DNA of 16,020 bases, from NCBI GenBank assembly GCA_012511485.1, contig JAAZFZ010000222.1, positions 1 through 16,020 on the forward strand, written 5' to 3'. The notes beneath the pieces are model-generated. The model saw nothing but the letters and a program-made list of their open reading frames with translations. It searched no databases and was not told the origin of the DNA. This DNA comes from Clostridiales bacterium. GTDB taxonomy: Bacteria > Bacillota > Clostridia > Oscillospirales > Acutalibacteraceae. A program made the position numbers and the translations under genes. This document shows positions 7,970 through 15,089 of the stretch, piece by piece. Numbering within the stretch: position 1 is the first letter of the stretch; each line of letters starts with the position of its first letter.

Positions 7970-10321
7970 ATGGTATTAAATAATTTTTTTGACCTGCGAA
8001 AGCTGGTAATTGAAAAAACCTTTGAGAGAATGAATAACATGCAGCGTGAAGCGGTCTTTTCTACGGAAGGACCGCTTTTGGTGCTTGCAGGAGCAGGTAG
8101 CGGTAAAACAACCGTCTTGGTTAACAGAATTGCAAATATAATACGCTTTGGCAATGCTTATAATTCGGATAAAGTCAGCTTTATGCCGACAGAAAAGGAT
8201 ATAAGCTTATTAAATGACTACCTTGCGGGCAAAACAGATGATTTGTTTGATGTTGAAGATTTGTTGAGTGTAAATGCACCAAAGCCTTGGCAGATTCTCG
8301 CAATAACTTTTACAAACAAAGCCGCAAATGAACTCAAAAAGAGGCTCGCCTCCATGCTCGGGGAAAATGCTACCGATATTTGGGCAGGCACATTTCACTC
8401 ATCCTGCGCAAAAATTCTGCGCCGTGATGCTGATAAGCTGGGCTTCACAAGCCATTTCACAATATATGACACCGATGACTCAAAGCGCACGATGAAGGAA
8501 TGCCAGAGGCTTCTGGAGATAGATGATAAATTCCTTTCTCACAAACAAATTCTTAAAACTATAAGCTCTGCCAAGGATATGCTCATAACCCCTGAGGAAT
8601 TTTTGAAGGAAGCAGGCAACGATATTAGGCTTCAGAAAATCGGCAGTGCGTATGCACAATATCAGAAGCTGCTCAAGTCAGCAGATGCAATGGATTTTGA
8701 CGATTTGCTGTTTTACACTGTCAGGCTTCTTGAACAAAATAGTGAAGTACGGGAATTCTATCAGAACAAATTCAGATATATTATGGTTGATGAGTATCAG
8801 GATACAAACCATGCTCAATATTGCCTTGTCGCACTTATGTCCGAGAAGCATAAGAATATCTGTGTAGTTGGCGATGACGACCAGAGCATATATCGCTTCA
8901 GAGGCGCAACGATTGAAAACATACTGAGCTTTGAAAGTCAGTACCCGAATTCAAAAATAATCAGACTTGAGCAGAACTACCGCTCAACACAGAATATACT
9001 TAATGCCGCAAATGCAGTTATTGCAAACAATGAAAACCGTAAGGGTAAAAATCTCTGGACTTCAAACGATGTTGGCGATAAAACCATCGTTTACAAGGCG
9101 GACGATGAAATCAGCGAGGGGATGTTTATTGCCGACACCATTCTCAATGCCGTCGCCAAGGGCAACAGATGGAGTGACCATGCTGTGCTTTACAGAATGA
9201 ACGCTCAGTCAAACTCTATTGAAAATGCTTTTATCAGGTGCGGCATCCCATACAGAATAATCGGGGGACACAGGTTCTACGAAAGAAAGGAAATCAGGGA
9301 CGCAATTGCATACCTGACTGTCATTAACAATCCTGACGATAATGTCCGCCTGCGCCGTATTATTAACGAGCCTAAAAGGGGAATAGGCGATACGACTCTT
9401 AATAATGTTGCCGCAATAGCTGCAGAACTGGGCGTCAGCATGTATGAGATTGTCAAAACTGCAGATGAATATGCAAATCTTAGCAGGGCAAGCGCAAGGC
9501 TGCTGGAATTTGCGGATTTATTGGAAGAGCTCCGCATGGCATTAGACAAGATGACTCTTGCTGAAGTGTTTGAACTGGCAATGCAAAAGAGCGGTTATAT
9601 TAACAGCCTTGCTCTCGATAAGGATACATACACAGACCGCATAGCAAATCTTAACGAGCTGACCTCAAACCTTGTCAGGTACTCCGAAAATAATCAGGAG
9701 GGCGACCTCAACGGCTTCCTTGAAGAAATTGCTCTTATGTCGGATATTGACAACTACAATTCCGAGTCTGATACAGTCGTTATGATGACACTGCACTCCT
9801 CAAAAGGTCTTGAATTCCCCGTTGTTTTTATTTCGGGAATGGAGGAGGGTATATTCCCAGGACAGCAGTCCATATATAGCCAGACAGAGCTTGAAGAGGA
9901 GCGCAGGCTGGCCTATGTCGGTATAACAAGGGCTAAGAAAAACCTGTACCTTATCAATACAAGGTCTAGAATGCTTTTCGGCTCGACAGTCTACAATATG
10001 CAGTCCAGATTTATTAATGAAATTCCTGAATCCTTGATTGAGCTCAAGGGTTTATACATAACACAGACCACAAGGCCCTCCCGCTCTTTTGCAGGTGAAC
10101 CAAATAAAGCATCTGTTAACAGAGGGTTTTCCGCATCTACCCGCAATAAAACAACTAATGTCTATAGAGCAGGGGACACGGTTGTTCATAAAATCTTTGG
10201 TGAAGGCATGGTAATTTCAGTTTTACCGATGGGAAATGACTCAATGCTTGAAATAGCGTTCAAGAAAGTCGGCACAAAAAAATTGATGGCAAATTATTCA
10301 AAGCTTGAAATACAGAAATAA
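7970..10321 (+). CDS. pcrA: UvrD/PcrA-type ATP-dependent DNA helicase
   Basis: This SF1A 3'-5' helicase works in excision repair, rolling-circle replication and removal of stalled RNA polymerase or recombinase from DNA. Superfamily motifs appear in order: MNNMQREAV (Q motif), AGAGSGKT (residues 40-47), AITFTNKAA, VDEYQDT with Asp274/Glu275, VGDDDQSIYRFRGA, RLEQNYRST, TLHSSKGLEF and YVGITRAKK (649-657, Arg654). The C-terminal segment GDTVVHKIFGEGMV is the Tudor-like domain that contacts RNA polymerase in PcrA. The protein is 783 residues, longer than the roughly 720-750 usual, mainly because about 40 extra residues lie between Walker A and AITFTNKAA (about 62-104). ATG 7970 is preferred over GTG 7964 because the likely ribosome site AAGG (7961-7964) would overlap the latter. 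It lies nine bases after pfkA. Confidence 0.95.
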   Translation: MVLNNFFDLRKLVIEKTFERMNNMQREAVFSTEGPLLVLAGAGSGKTTVLVNRIANIIRFGNAYNSDKVSFMPTEKDISLLNDYLAGKTDDLFDVEDLLSVNAPKPWQILAITFTNKAANELKKRLASMLGENATDIWAGTFHSSCAKILRRDADKLGFTSHFTIYDTDDSKRTMKECQRLLEIDDKFLSHKQILKTISSAKDMLITPEEFLKEAGNDIRLQKIGSAYAQYQKLLKSADAMDFDDLLFYTVRLLEQNSEVREFYQNKFRYIMVDEYQDTNHAQYCLVALMSEKHKNICVVGDDDQSIYRFRGATIENILSFESQYPNSKIIRLEQNYRSTQNILNAANAVIANNENRKGKNLWTSNDVGDKTIVYKADDEISEGMFIADTILNAVAKGNRWSDHAVLYRMNAQSNSIENAFIRCGIPYRIIGGHRFYERKEIRDAIAYLTVINNPDDNVRLRRIINEPKRGIGDTTLNNVAAIAAELGVSMYEIVKTADEYANLSRASARLLEFADLLEELRMALDKMTLAEVFELAMQKSGYINSLALDKDTYTDRIANLNELTSNLVRYSENNQEGDLNGFLEEIALMSDIDNYNSESDTVVMMTLHSSKGLEFPVVFISGMEEGIFPGQQSIYSQTELEEERRLAYVGITRAKKNLYLINTRSRMLFGSTVYNMQSRFINEIPESLIELKGLYITQTTRPSRSFAGEPNKASVNRGFSASTRNKTTNVYRAGDTVVHKIFGEGMVISVLPMGNDSMLEIAFKKVGTKKLMANYSKLEIQK

Positions 10322-10335
10322 TAAGGGATGATTAT

Positions 10336-12075
10336 ATGAAAGAAGTCAAAATGTTACTTTCGGCTGTTCTTGCATTAGTCGTTGCGGCCGTTTTCTGTTT
10401 GCCCGTATATGCAATGCAAGGTGAAACCGTGCCGGTAATAGTTGTCAGCGGTATGGCTGTCTTGCCATTGACTTCAGCAGATGAGCAGGGCGGCTTTAGG
10501 GCATATCCTCCCGAAACAAAAAAGCTTTTAAAAACTGCGTGTGATATGTTTATACCCACAGCCTGTCTTATTAATAACGGTGACTGGGCTAAATTTGCTG
10601 ATAAGGCTTTTCCTGTTATCAACGAGCTTTTTGACCCGATTGCCTGTTACAATGACGGTAATTCCGTTTATGATATTTCTTACCCGAGCTTTGAACTTTC
10701 GATGGACAACTATGATTTTTATACTCTTCAGGATAAAGATGAGCAGGCTGTTATTCATTCTGCAGTTGACAAGTTCGGTGCGGAAAATGTTTTTTTCTTT
10801 AATTACGACTGGAGGCTTGACCCTCTTTATCATGCCGATAAACTCAAGGATTTCATTGATGCTGTAAAACAGCTCAAGGGCTGTGAAAAGGTTACTCTGG
10901 CTCCCTGCAGCATGGGAGGAACAGTAGTTCTTTCATACCTTGAAAAAAACGGAGCAGGCAGTATTCACAATTGTGTGTTTCTATCTACTGCGTTTCAGGG
11001 AACCTCTGTTGTCGGCGAGCTGTTCAGACGCGAGCTTTATTTTGACAAGGATGCCCTTATACTGAGGATTAATCAGCTGGGCAGGGACAATTTCACAAAA
11101 TTAGCTTATCCCTTCCTAACCGGACTGTTGGATGAAATGGGATTGTTTGATTTAATATTGCCGGTCATAGATGAATTAATTGAAAATGTCGGCGCAAGGT
11201 TTTATGATGAAATTCTTTGCAACAGCTTCGGAAATATGGCAGGCATTTGGGCTTTAGTTGCCGACAAGGATTTCGAGTCTGCCAAGGAGTCTATGCTGGA
11301 TTCGGATGTCAAGCAAAAGCTTATTGAAAGAATTGATTATTATCATTACAATGTTCAGCAAAAAGCTCAAGAAATACTCAAAAACACTCTGCAAGAGAGT
11401 TGCTTTATATCAATTGTATCTCAATACAACATGCAAGGGCTTCCGGTAAATGTTTCATATAAAAACAACAATGATTTTTTGATTGACACAACATATTCGA
11501 GCGCAGGGGCAATATGTGCTGACCTTGACAAGACTCTCGGCAGCGAATATGTTCAACAAAATACATCTTGCGGGCACAATCACATTTCGCCCGACAATGC
11601 TATTGACGCTTCAACCTGCTTGCTTCCCGAACAGACTTGGTTTATTAAAAATCTCGCTCACATTGATTTTTCCTATGGAACTCAGGCGGCGGATTTTGTT
11701 GTTTGGCTTTTGGGTGCTGTGGAGCAATATAATATTTTTTCAAACGAGCCTTATCCTCAGTTCATGGAGTTCGATTATGATTCAGGAGCATTAACCCCTG
11801 TCAGTTATGAAAACAGCGCAAGAATTAAGAATGATACTTTGATTAACAATAAAAGCATTACTCAACCTTCATCTGATACAATTCTATCCTCGGAGTATGT
11901 TGAAAATGATTTTTTTGTTGAGAACATATCATCTGCAAAGTCAAGCGATAACATTCCGGTCAAGTTAATAAAGAACAGTGAGAAAAAACATCTGAGCAAA
12001 GCAATAATAGCCATACCTTTTTCTGCCGCTGCAGCTTCCTGTGTCGCATTTACACTTTACAGAAAAAAAGAATAG
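10336..12075 (+). CDS. Secreted, membrane-anchored LCAT-like alpha/beta hydrolase
   Basis: The 579-residue product looks like an extracytoplasmic alpha/beta hydrolase related to the lecithin:cholesterol acyltransferase (LCAT)/lipase group. Residues 1-26 are a signal peptide (MKEVK, hydrophobic core, cleavage after VYA). VIVVSGM at 35-40 fits the oxyanion-side strand, FNYDWRLDP (155-163) matches the conserved LCAT YDWR segment, and APCSMGGTVV (189-198) is the nucleophile elbow with candidate Ser192. A candidate acid is Asp384 or Asp420, and His442 a candidate triad base, in a segment with DASTCLLPEQTW. Residues 556-575 form a hydrophobic segment ending in RKKE, a stop-transfer anchor; no LPXTG sortase signal is seen. 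The elbow has Pro-Cys where GxSxG enzymes have Gly-x. ATG 10336 follows AAGGGA (10323-10328). It is the last gene of the left block; its substrate is unknown. Confidence 0.75.
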   Translation: MKEVKMLLSAVLALVVAAVFCLPVYAMQGETVPVIVVSGMAVLPLTSADEQGGFRAYPPETKKLLKTACDMFIPTACLINNGDWAKFADKAFPVINELFDPIACYNDGNSVYDISYPSFELSMDNYDFYTLQDKDEQAVIHSAVDKFGAENVFFFNYDWRLDPLYHADKLKDFIDAVKQLKGCEKVTLAPCSMGGTVVLSYLEKNGAGSIHNCVFLSTAFQGTSVVGELFRRELYFDKDALILRINQLGRDNFTKLAYPFLTGLLDEMGLFDLILPVIDELIENVGARFYDEILCNSFGNMAGIWALVADKDFESAKESMLDSDVKQKLIERIDYYHYNVQQKAQEILKNTLQESCFISIVSQYNMQGLPVNVSYKNNNDFLIDTTYSSAGAICADLDKTLGSEYVQQNTSCGHNHISPDNAIDASTCLLPEQTWFIKNLAHIDFSYGTQAADFVVWLLGAVEQYNIFSNEPYPQFMEFDYDSGALTPVSYENSARIKNDTLINNKSITQPSSDTILSSEYVENDFFVENISSAKSSDNIPVKLIKNSEKKHLSKAIIAIPFSAAAASCVAFTLYRKKE

Positions 12076-12086
12076 TATTAATGAAA

Positions 12087-12116
12087 AACTCCCGTGGCAG
12101 ATTGCCGACGGGAGTT
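12087..12116. terminator. Bidirectional intrinsic terminator between the hydrolase gene and rodA
   Basis: AACTCCCGT (12087-12095) pairs with ACGGGAGTT (12108-12116), and inside it GGCA (12096-12099) pairs with TGCC (12103-12106) around the loop GAT, with one bulged G. The plus strand continues into a T-rich run (ATTTATTGTTTTATTT); on the minus strand the hairpin is followed by TTTTTCATT. It lies 11 bases after the hydrolase stop and 25 bases after the rodA stop, so it can end both convergent transcripts. Confidence 0.88.
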
Positions 12117-12141
12117 ATTTATTGTTTTATTTAATCAAATC

Positions 12142-13320
12142 CTAGCTCACAAATGGTGTGCTTATCCTGCTCAATCTGAAATCAACGGGCTTTCGCTCAG
12201 TGTTAAATCGGTGGACGCTCAGTACAAGCCCCACGGCGATATATATGCATAGATTGGATGAACCTCCTGCGCTGAAAAATGGAAGAGTGATACCAATAAC
12301 AGGCAAAAGCTTCATGCACATGCCGATATTGATAACAGATTGAGCAGCTATCATAATCGCTACGCCGTAGCACATCAGGCTTGTGTGACTTTCAACTGCT
12401 TTTTTGCCGACAATAACAATCCTGACTACTATTGCTGTTATAAGAATCAATGCAGCCATGGCGCCGACAAAGCCCAACTCTTCACCGATTACTGAAAAAA
12501 TCATATCATTCTCACTTACGGGAACAAGGCCGTGCTGTGTATAAGAGCCTTTAAAAAGACCTTTACCCAGCAATTGACCCGAACCGATAGCATTTACGGC
12601 TTGCTGCTGCTGAAAAATAACAGCTTCATATCTGTCAACCGACATTCCCTTTGGATAATAAACGGCAAGCAGCCTCTCCTTTTGAAATTGGGAAAGAAAT
12701 TCAAACCATGCAATCGGAACGGCAGCAAGGCTAAACGCAAAGCCAGCAGCAAAATATCTTAATTGCAAACCTGCAAGAAAAAGCAAACCTAGAATAATAA
12801 ATACAAAAACCAGAGCGGAGCCTAAGTCTCCCGTAGCGAATACAAGGCAGACGGGAATTAAGGCATGAACACCGAGCTTGAGCAGGTTTTTAATATTATT
12901 AATATCATCCTTAATTGCGTCAAGATGTGTAGAAAATGTAATAATAAAACCTATTTTCAGCAGTTCGGATGGTTGAAAATAAATGCCTGCAATAGGTATC
13001 CAGGTTTTTGCATCAGGCCTGTCCGCGGGACCGACGCCCCAAATAAACAATGAAAGCATTAACAGCAGACATATGCCGCCGATGACAGGCCAGAATCTGA
13101 CTATAATCTTATAATCAATAAATGAAATAATAATAGCGGCAACCGCACCGATAGCTATTGCTGCAACCATTACAATAGTATCTCTGAAGAATATGCTCCC
13201 ATCGGAAAGGTGATATCTCGTAGCACTATGCACCATAAGAACACCGAACGCAGAGGTGATAAAGCAGAGAATCAACATCAGTTTGTCCGTTTCCTTAATA
13301 TGAACTCTTAAACTGCCCAA
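12142..13320 (-). CDS. rodA: RodA-type SEDS peptidoglycan glycosyltransferase
   Basis: SEDS proteins are polytopic membrane enzymes that polymerise lipid II into glycan strands with a class B PBP. This 392-residue protein has about ten hydrophobic segments. IYFQPSELLKIGFI (113-126), GDLGSALVF, the loop SENDMIFSVIGEELGF with the essential Asp272, and NIGMCMKLLPVIGITLPFFSAGGSS (given in parts: NIGM at 331, LPVIGI at 339, AGGSS at 351) are SEDS signatures. The PSELLKI and IGEELGF versions are more RodA-like than FtsW-like, though FtsW or SpoVE remains possible. The start is TTG at 13320, five bases after a perfect GGAGGTG; the longer frame reaching an ATG at 13386 is rejected because it would begin inside the predicted -35 box. 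It is the only minus-strand gene here, monocistronic between a terminator and its own promoter. Confidence 0.9.
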   Translation of the reverse strand: MGSLRVHIKETDKLMLILCFITSAFGVLMVHSATRYHLSDGSIFFRDTIVMVAAIAIGAVAAIIISFIDYKIIVRFWPVIGGICLLLMLSLFIWGVGPADRPDAKTWIPIAGIYFQPSELLKIGFIITFSTHLDAIKDDINNIKNLLKLGVHALIPVCLVFATGDLGSALVFVFIILGLLFLAGLQLRYFAAGFAFSLAAVPIAWFEFLSQFQKERLLAVYYPKGMSVDRYEAVIFQQQQAVNAIGSGQLLGKGLFKGSYTQHGLVPVSENDMIFSVIGEELGFVGAMAALILITAIVVRIVIVGKKAVESHTSLMCYGVAIMIAAQSVINIGMCMKLLPVIGITLPFFSAGGSSNLCIYIAVGLVLSVHRFNTERKPVDFRLSRISTPFVS

Positions 13321-13325
13321 ATTTT

Positions 13326-13332
13326 CACCTCC
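13326..13332 (-). promoter_or_regulatory. Ribosome binding site deciding the rodA start
   Basis: On the minus strand this reads GGAGGTG, a near-perfect Shine-Dalgarno five bases before TTG 13320. It lies inside the longer open frame that starts at 13386, which supports the shorter protein. Confidence 0.85.
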
Positions 13333-13357
13333 GAAAATTAAAATTAATTCACAAAAT

Positions 13358-13386
13358 ATTATAAGCTTAAATTTGTCATAATTCAA
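13358..13386 (-). promoter_or_regulatory. Predicted sigma-A promoter of rodA
   Basis: Read on the minus strand, the -35 box is TTGAAT (13386-13381) and the -10 box is a perfect TATAAT (13363-13358), 17 bases apart. Initiation near 13351 would give a leader of about 30 bases that ends with the GGAGGTG ribosome site and TTG start. Confidence 0.78.
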
Positions 13387-13396
13387 GCTAAATACT

Positions 13397-13424
13397 TTAA
13401 CAATCGAAAATTGTATGATATAAT
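13397..13424 (+). promoter_or_regulatory. Predicted sigma-A promoter of the tsaE-tsaB-rpiB-upp group
   Basis: The -35 box TTAACA (13397-13402) is followed after 16 bases by a perfect -10 box TATAAT (13419-13424), with an upstream TG (13416-13417) giving an extended -10. Initiation near 13431 leaves a short leader before tsaE at 13458. Only ten bases separate its -35 box from that of the divergent rodA promoter, so the two may share regulation. Confidence 0.78.
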
Positions 13425-13457
13425 ACTCGTCAGAAATATGGAAAGGATAAAAGCAGA

Positions 13458-13904
13458 ATGCCGGTTTACAAATCTTTTAGTGTTGAACAAACTGAAAAAA
13501 TTGGCTCAGAGCTTTCAAAAAGTCTCAGTGGCGGTGCGGTTGTTGCGCTTTTCGGTGACCTCGGGATGGGCAAAACAACATTTGTCAGAGGTATAGTAAA
13601 AGGGCTTGGTATTGAGGCACCTGTCAGCAGCCCAACCTTTGCACTTGTTCACGAGTACGGCGGCAATCCTGCCTTTTACCATTTTGATATGTATAGAATT
13701 AATTCATGGGATGGATTATATTCAACAGGTTTTTTTGATTATCTTAATGAAAACAGCATACTTGCAATTGAATGGAGCGAAAACATCGAAAACGCCTTGC
13801 CGAAGAATCATATCAAAGTTGAGTTTGAATACGGTCATGAGCTCAATGAACGAATTATTACCATAACGGAAAGAGAGGAAGAGCATGAAAATTCTTGCAA
13901 TTGA
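13458..13904 (+). CDS. tsaE: tRNA threonylcarbamoyladenosine biosynthesis ATPase TsaE
   Basis: TsaE is the small ATPase that drives turnover of the TsaB-TsaD complex making t6A at position 37 of ANN-decoding tRNAs. The 148-residue protein has the P-loop GDLGMGKTT at 33-41, the switch SSPTF at 57-61, HFDMYR at 75-80 and IEWSE near 104-108, all family signatures (YjeE/YdiB). The ATG at 13458 is preceded by a modest GGAAAGGA (13440-13447) ten bases away, weaker than the sites of its neighbours. The 3' end overlaps tsaB by 20 bases in another frame, which implies translational coupling and matched amounts of the two partners. tsaD, the catalytic partner, and rimI, often next to it, are not in this window. 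Confidence 0.95.
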   Translation: MPVYKSFSVEQTEKIGSELSKSLSGGAVVALFGDLGMGKTTFVRGIVKGLGIEAPVSSPTFALVHEYGGNPAFYHFDMYRINSWDGLYSTGFFDYLNENSILAIEWSENIENALPKNHIKVEFEYGHELNERIITITEREEEHENSCN

Positions 13905-14586
13905 TTCCTCAGCCTGTGCGGCAAGTGTTGCAATTATGGATAATGAAAAGCTTTTGAGCGAATTTTATTTAAATGTCGGTCTTACACACAGCCAGACATT
14001 GATGCCTCTTGTCAGTTCAGCACTTGAATGTGCCGGGCTTTCATGCACGAACATTGACCTTTTTGTCGTTACAAACGGCCCCGGCTCTTTTACGGGAGTC
14101 CGTATTGGAGTTGCCGCAATAAAAGGGCTTGCACAGGCGGTCAACAGAAAATGCGTGGGAGTATCTACTCTTGAAGCTATAGCATATAATCTTCTCGGCA
14201 CCGAATGTATTGCCTGCTGTGTGATGGATGCTCGTTGCGAGCAGGTTTACACCGCCATGTTTTCGGTGGATATGGATAGTGTCTGCAGGATTACACAAGA
14301 CAGTGCGATGAAAATTTCAGAGCTTTCTGAACAGATAAATAAATGCAGTCAGCCTGTAGTCCTTGTGGGCGACGGTGCTCAAATCTGTTACGACACGCTG
14401 TCTGCACAATTGCCCGAGCTTAGGCTGGCACCCGAAGGCAATAGATATCAGAGGGCAAGCGGTGCCGCTCTTGCCTCAAAAGGGGTAGATGCGGTCAATT
14501 TCCATAATCTTGGAATTAACTATCTCAGGCTACCGCAGGCTGAAAGAGAACTAAAAAAACTATTAAAAAGTAATTACAAATCCTAA
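13885..14586 (+). CDS. tsaB: tRNA threonylcarbamoyladenosine biosynthesis protein TsaB
   Basis: TsaB is the non-catalytic ASKHA-fold partner of TsaD in the t6A synthase complex and binds TsaE. The 233-residue length is normal. The N-terminus MKILAIDSSACAASVAI starts the first beta strand with the conserved Asp7-Ser8-Ser9, HSQ is at 35-37, GPGSFTG at 65-71 and MDARCEQVY at 114-122, all diagnostic of TsaB (YeaZ/YdiC). The ATG at 13885 lies within the end of tsaE, with an AGAGGAAG ribosome site inside the tsaE coding sequence. The stop codon overlaps the AAGGAGGG site of rpiB, so the whole set is likely read as one message. TsaB lacks a complete metal/ATP site in all organisms and needs TsaD encoded elsewhere. 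Confidence 0.94.
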   Translation: MKILAIDSSACAASVAIMDNEKLLSEFYLNVGLTHSQTLMPLVSSALECAGLSCTNIDLFVVTNGPGSFTGVRIGVAAIKGLAQAVNRKCVGVSTLEAIAYNLLGTECIACCVMDARCEQVYTAMFSVDMDSVCRITQDSAMKISELSEQINKCSQPVVLVGDGAQICYDTLSAQLPELRLAPEGNRYQRASGAALASKGVDAVNFHNLGINYLRLPQAERELKKLLKSNYKS

Positions 14587-14598
14587 GGAGGGTTTTAA

Positions 14599-15051
14599 AT
14601 GATTATTCTAGGCTCCGACCACGCAGGCTTTGAGCTCAAGGAAGCTATTAAAAAACACCTTGAAGAAAAAGGGTTAAATTGCATTGATAAAGGAACACAC
14701 AGCACTGATTCTGTTGACTATGCCCCGATAGCCGTTAAAGTTTCAAGAGAGGTCTTGGCTAATGAAGGCTCGCTGGGAGTGCTTTGCTGCGGAACAGGAA
14801 TCGGCATTTCTATAGCTGCAAATAAGGTCAAGGGCATAAGGGCAGCCTGCTGCTCCAATGTATTCTGCGCAAAAATGACAAGGATGCACAATAACGCAAA
14901 TATTATTGCACTGGGCGGCAGGGTTACTGATATTGATACAGCCAAAAAAATGGTTGATATTTTTATAAATACCCAATTTGAGGGCGGCAGGCATCAAAGG
15001 AGAATTAATCAGATTACTGCAATTGAAAACGACGAGATAGACGAGATATAA
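14599..15051 (+). CDS. rpiB: Ribose-5-phosphate isomerase B
   Basis: RpiB interconverts ribose 5-phosphate and ribulose 5-phosphate in the non-oxidative pentose phosphate pathway, supplying ribose for nucleotides. The 150-residue protein begins MIILGSDHAGFELK (Asp7, His8 phosphate/substrate contacts), carries the catalytic cysteine in CCGTGIGISIA (Cys64) and the RMHNNAN motif with His97 and Asn98 that opens the sugar ring. The ATG is six bases after AAGGAGGG (14585-14592). It belongs to the RpiB/LacAB family; LacA or LacB (galactose 6-phosphate isomerase) is less likely because only one subunit gene is present and the catalytic Cys is kept. The last codons are an exact 9-base tandem duplication giving DEIDEI. 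Placement before upp puts PRPP precursor supply next to a PRPP-using salvage enzyme. Confidence 0.94.
   Translation: MIILGSDHAGFELKEAIKKHLEEKGLNCIDKGTHSTDSVDYAPIAVKVSREVLANEGSLGVLCCGTGIGISIAANKVKGIRAACCSNVFCAKMTRMHNNANIIALGGRVTDIDTAKKMVDIFINTQFEGGRHQRRINQITAIENDEIDEI
15031..15048 (+). repeat. 9-base tandem duplication at the 3' end of rpiB
   Basis: GACGAGATA occurs twice in a row (15031-15039 and 15040-15048) just before the stop codon, adding an acidic DEI triplet twice to the RpiB tail. It keeps the frame and probably has no functional effect. Confidence 0.9.
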
Positions 15052-15089
15052 GTTTATAATAAAATATAAATATAATGGGAGTTGAAAAA

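Noticed and set aside
10541..10867. Plus-strand open frame of 108 codons within the hydrolase gene
   Set aside because: It overlaps the signal-peptide-bearing hydrolase, whose motifs continue throughout; the alternative frame is a shadow.
13321..13386. N-terminal extension of rodA from an ATG at 13386 (22 extra residues)
   Set aside because: The ATG lies within the predicted -35 box, the predicted transcription start is downstream of it, and a perfect ribosome site precedes TTG 13320.
15055..15076. Two TATAAT sequences (15055-15060 and 15071-15076) suggesting a separate upp promoter
   Set aside because: No acceptable -35 box lies 16-18 bases upstream of either, and the second would start transcription almost at the ribosome site; AT-rich chance matches are more likely.
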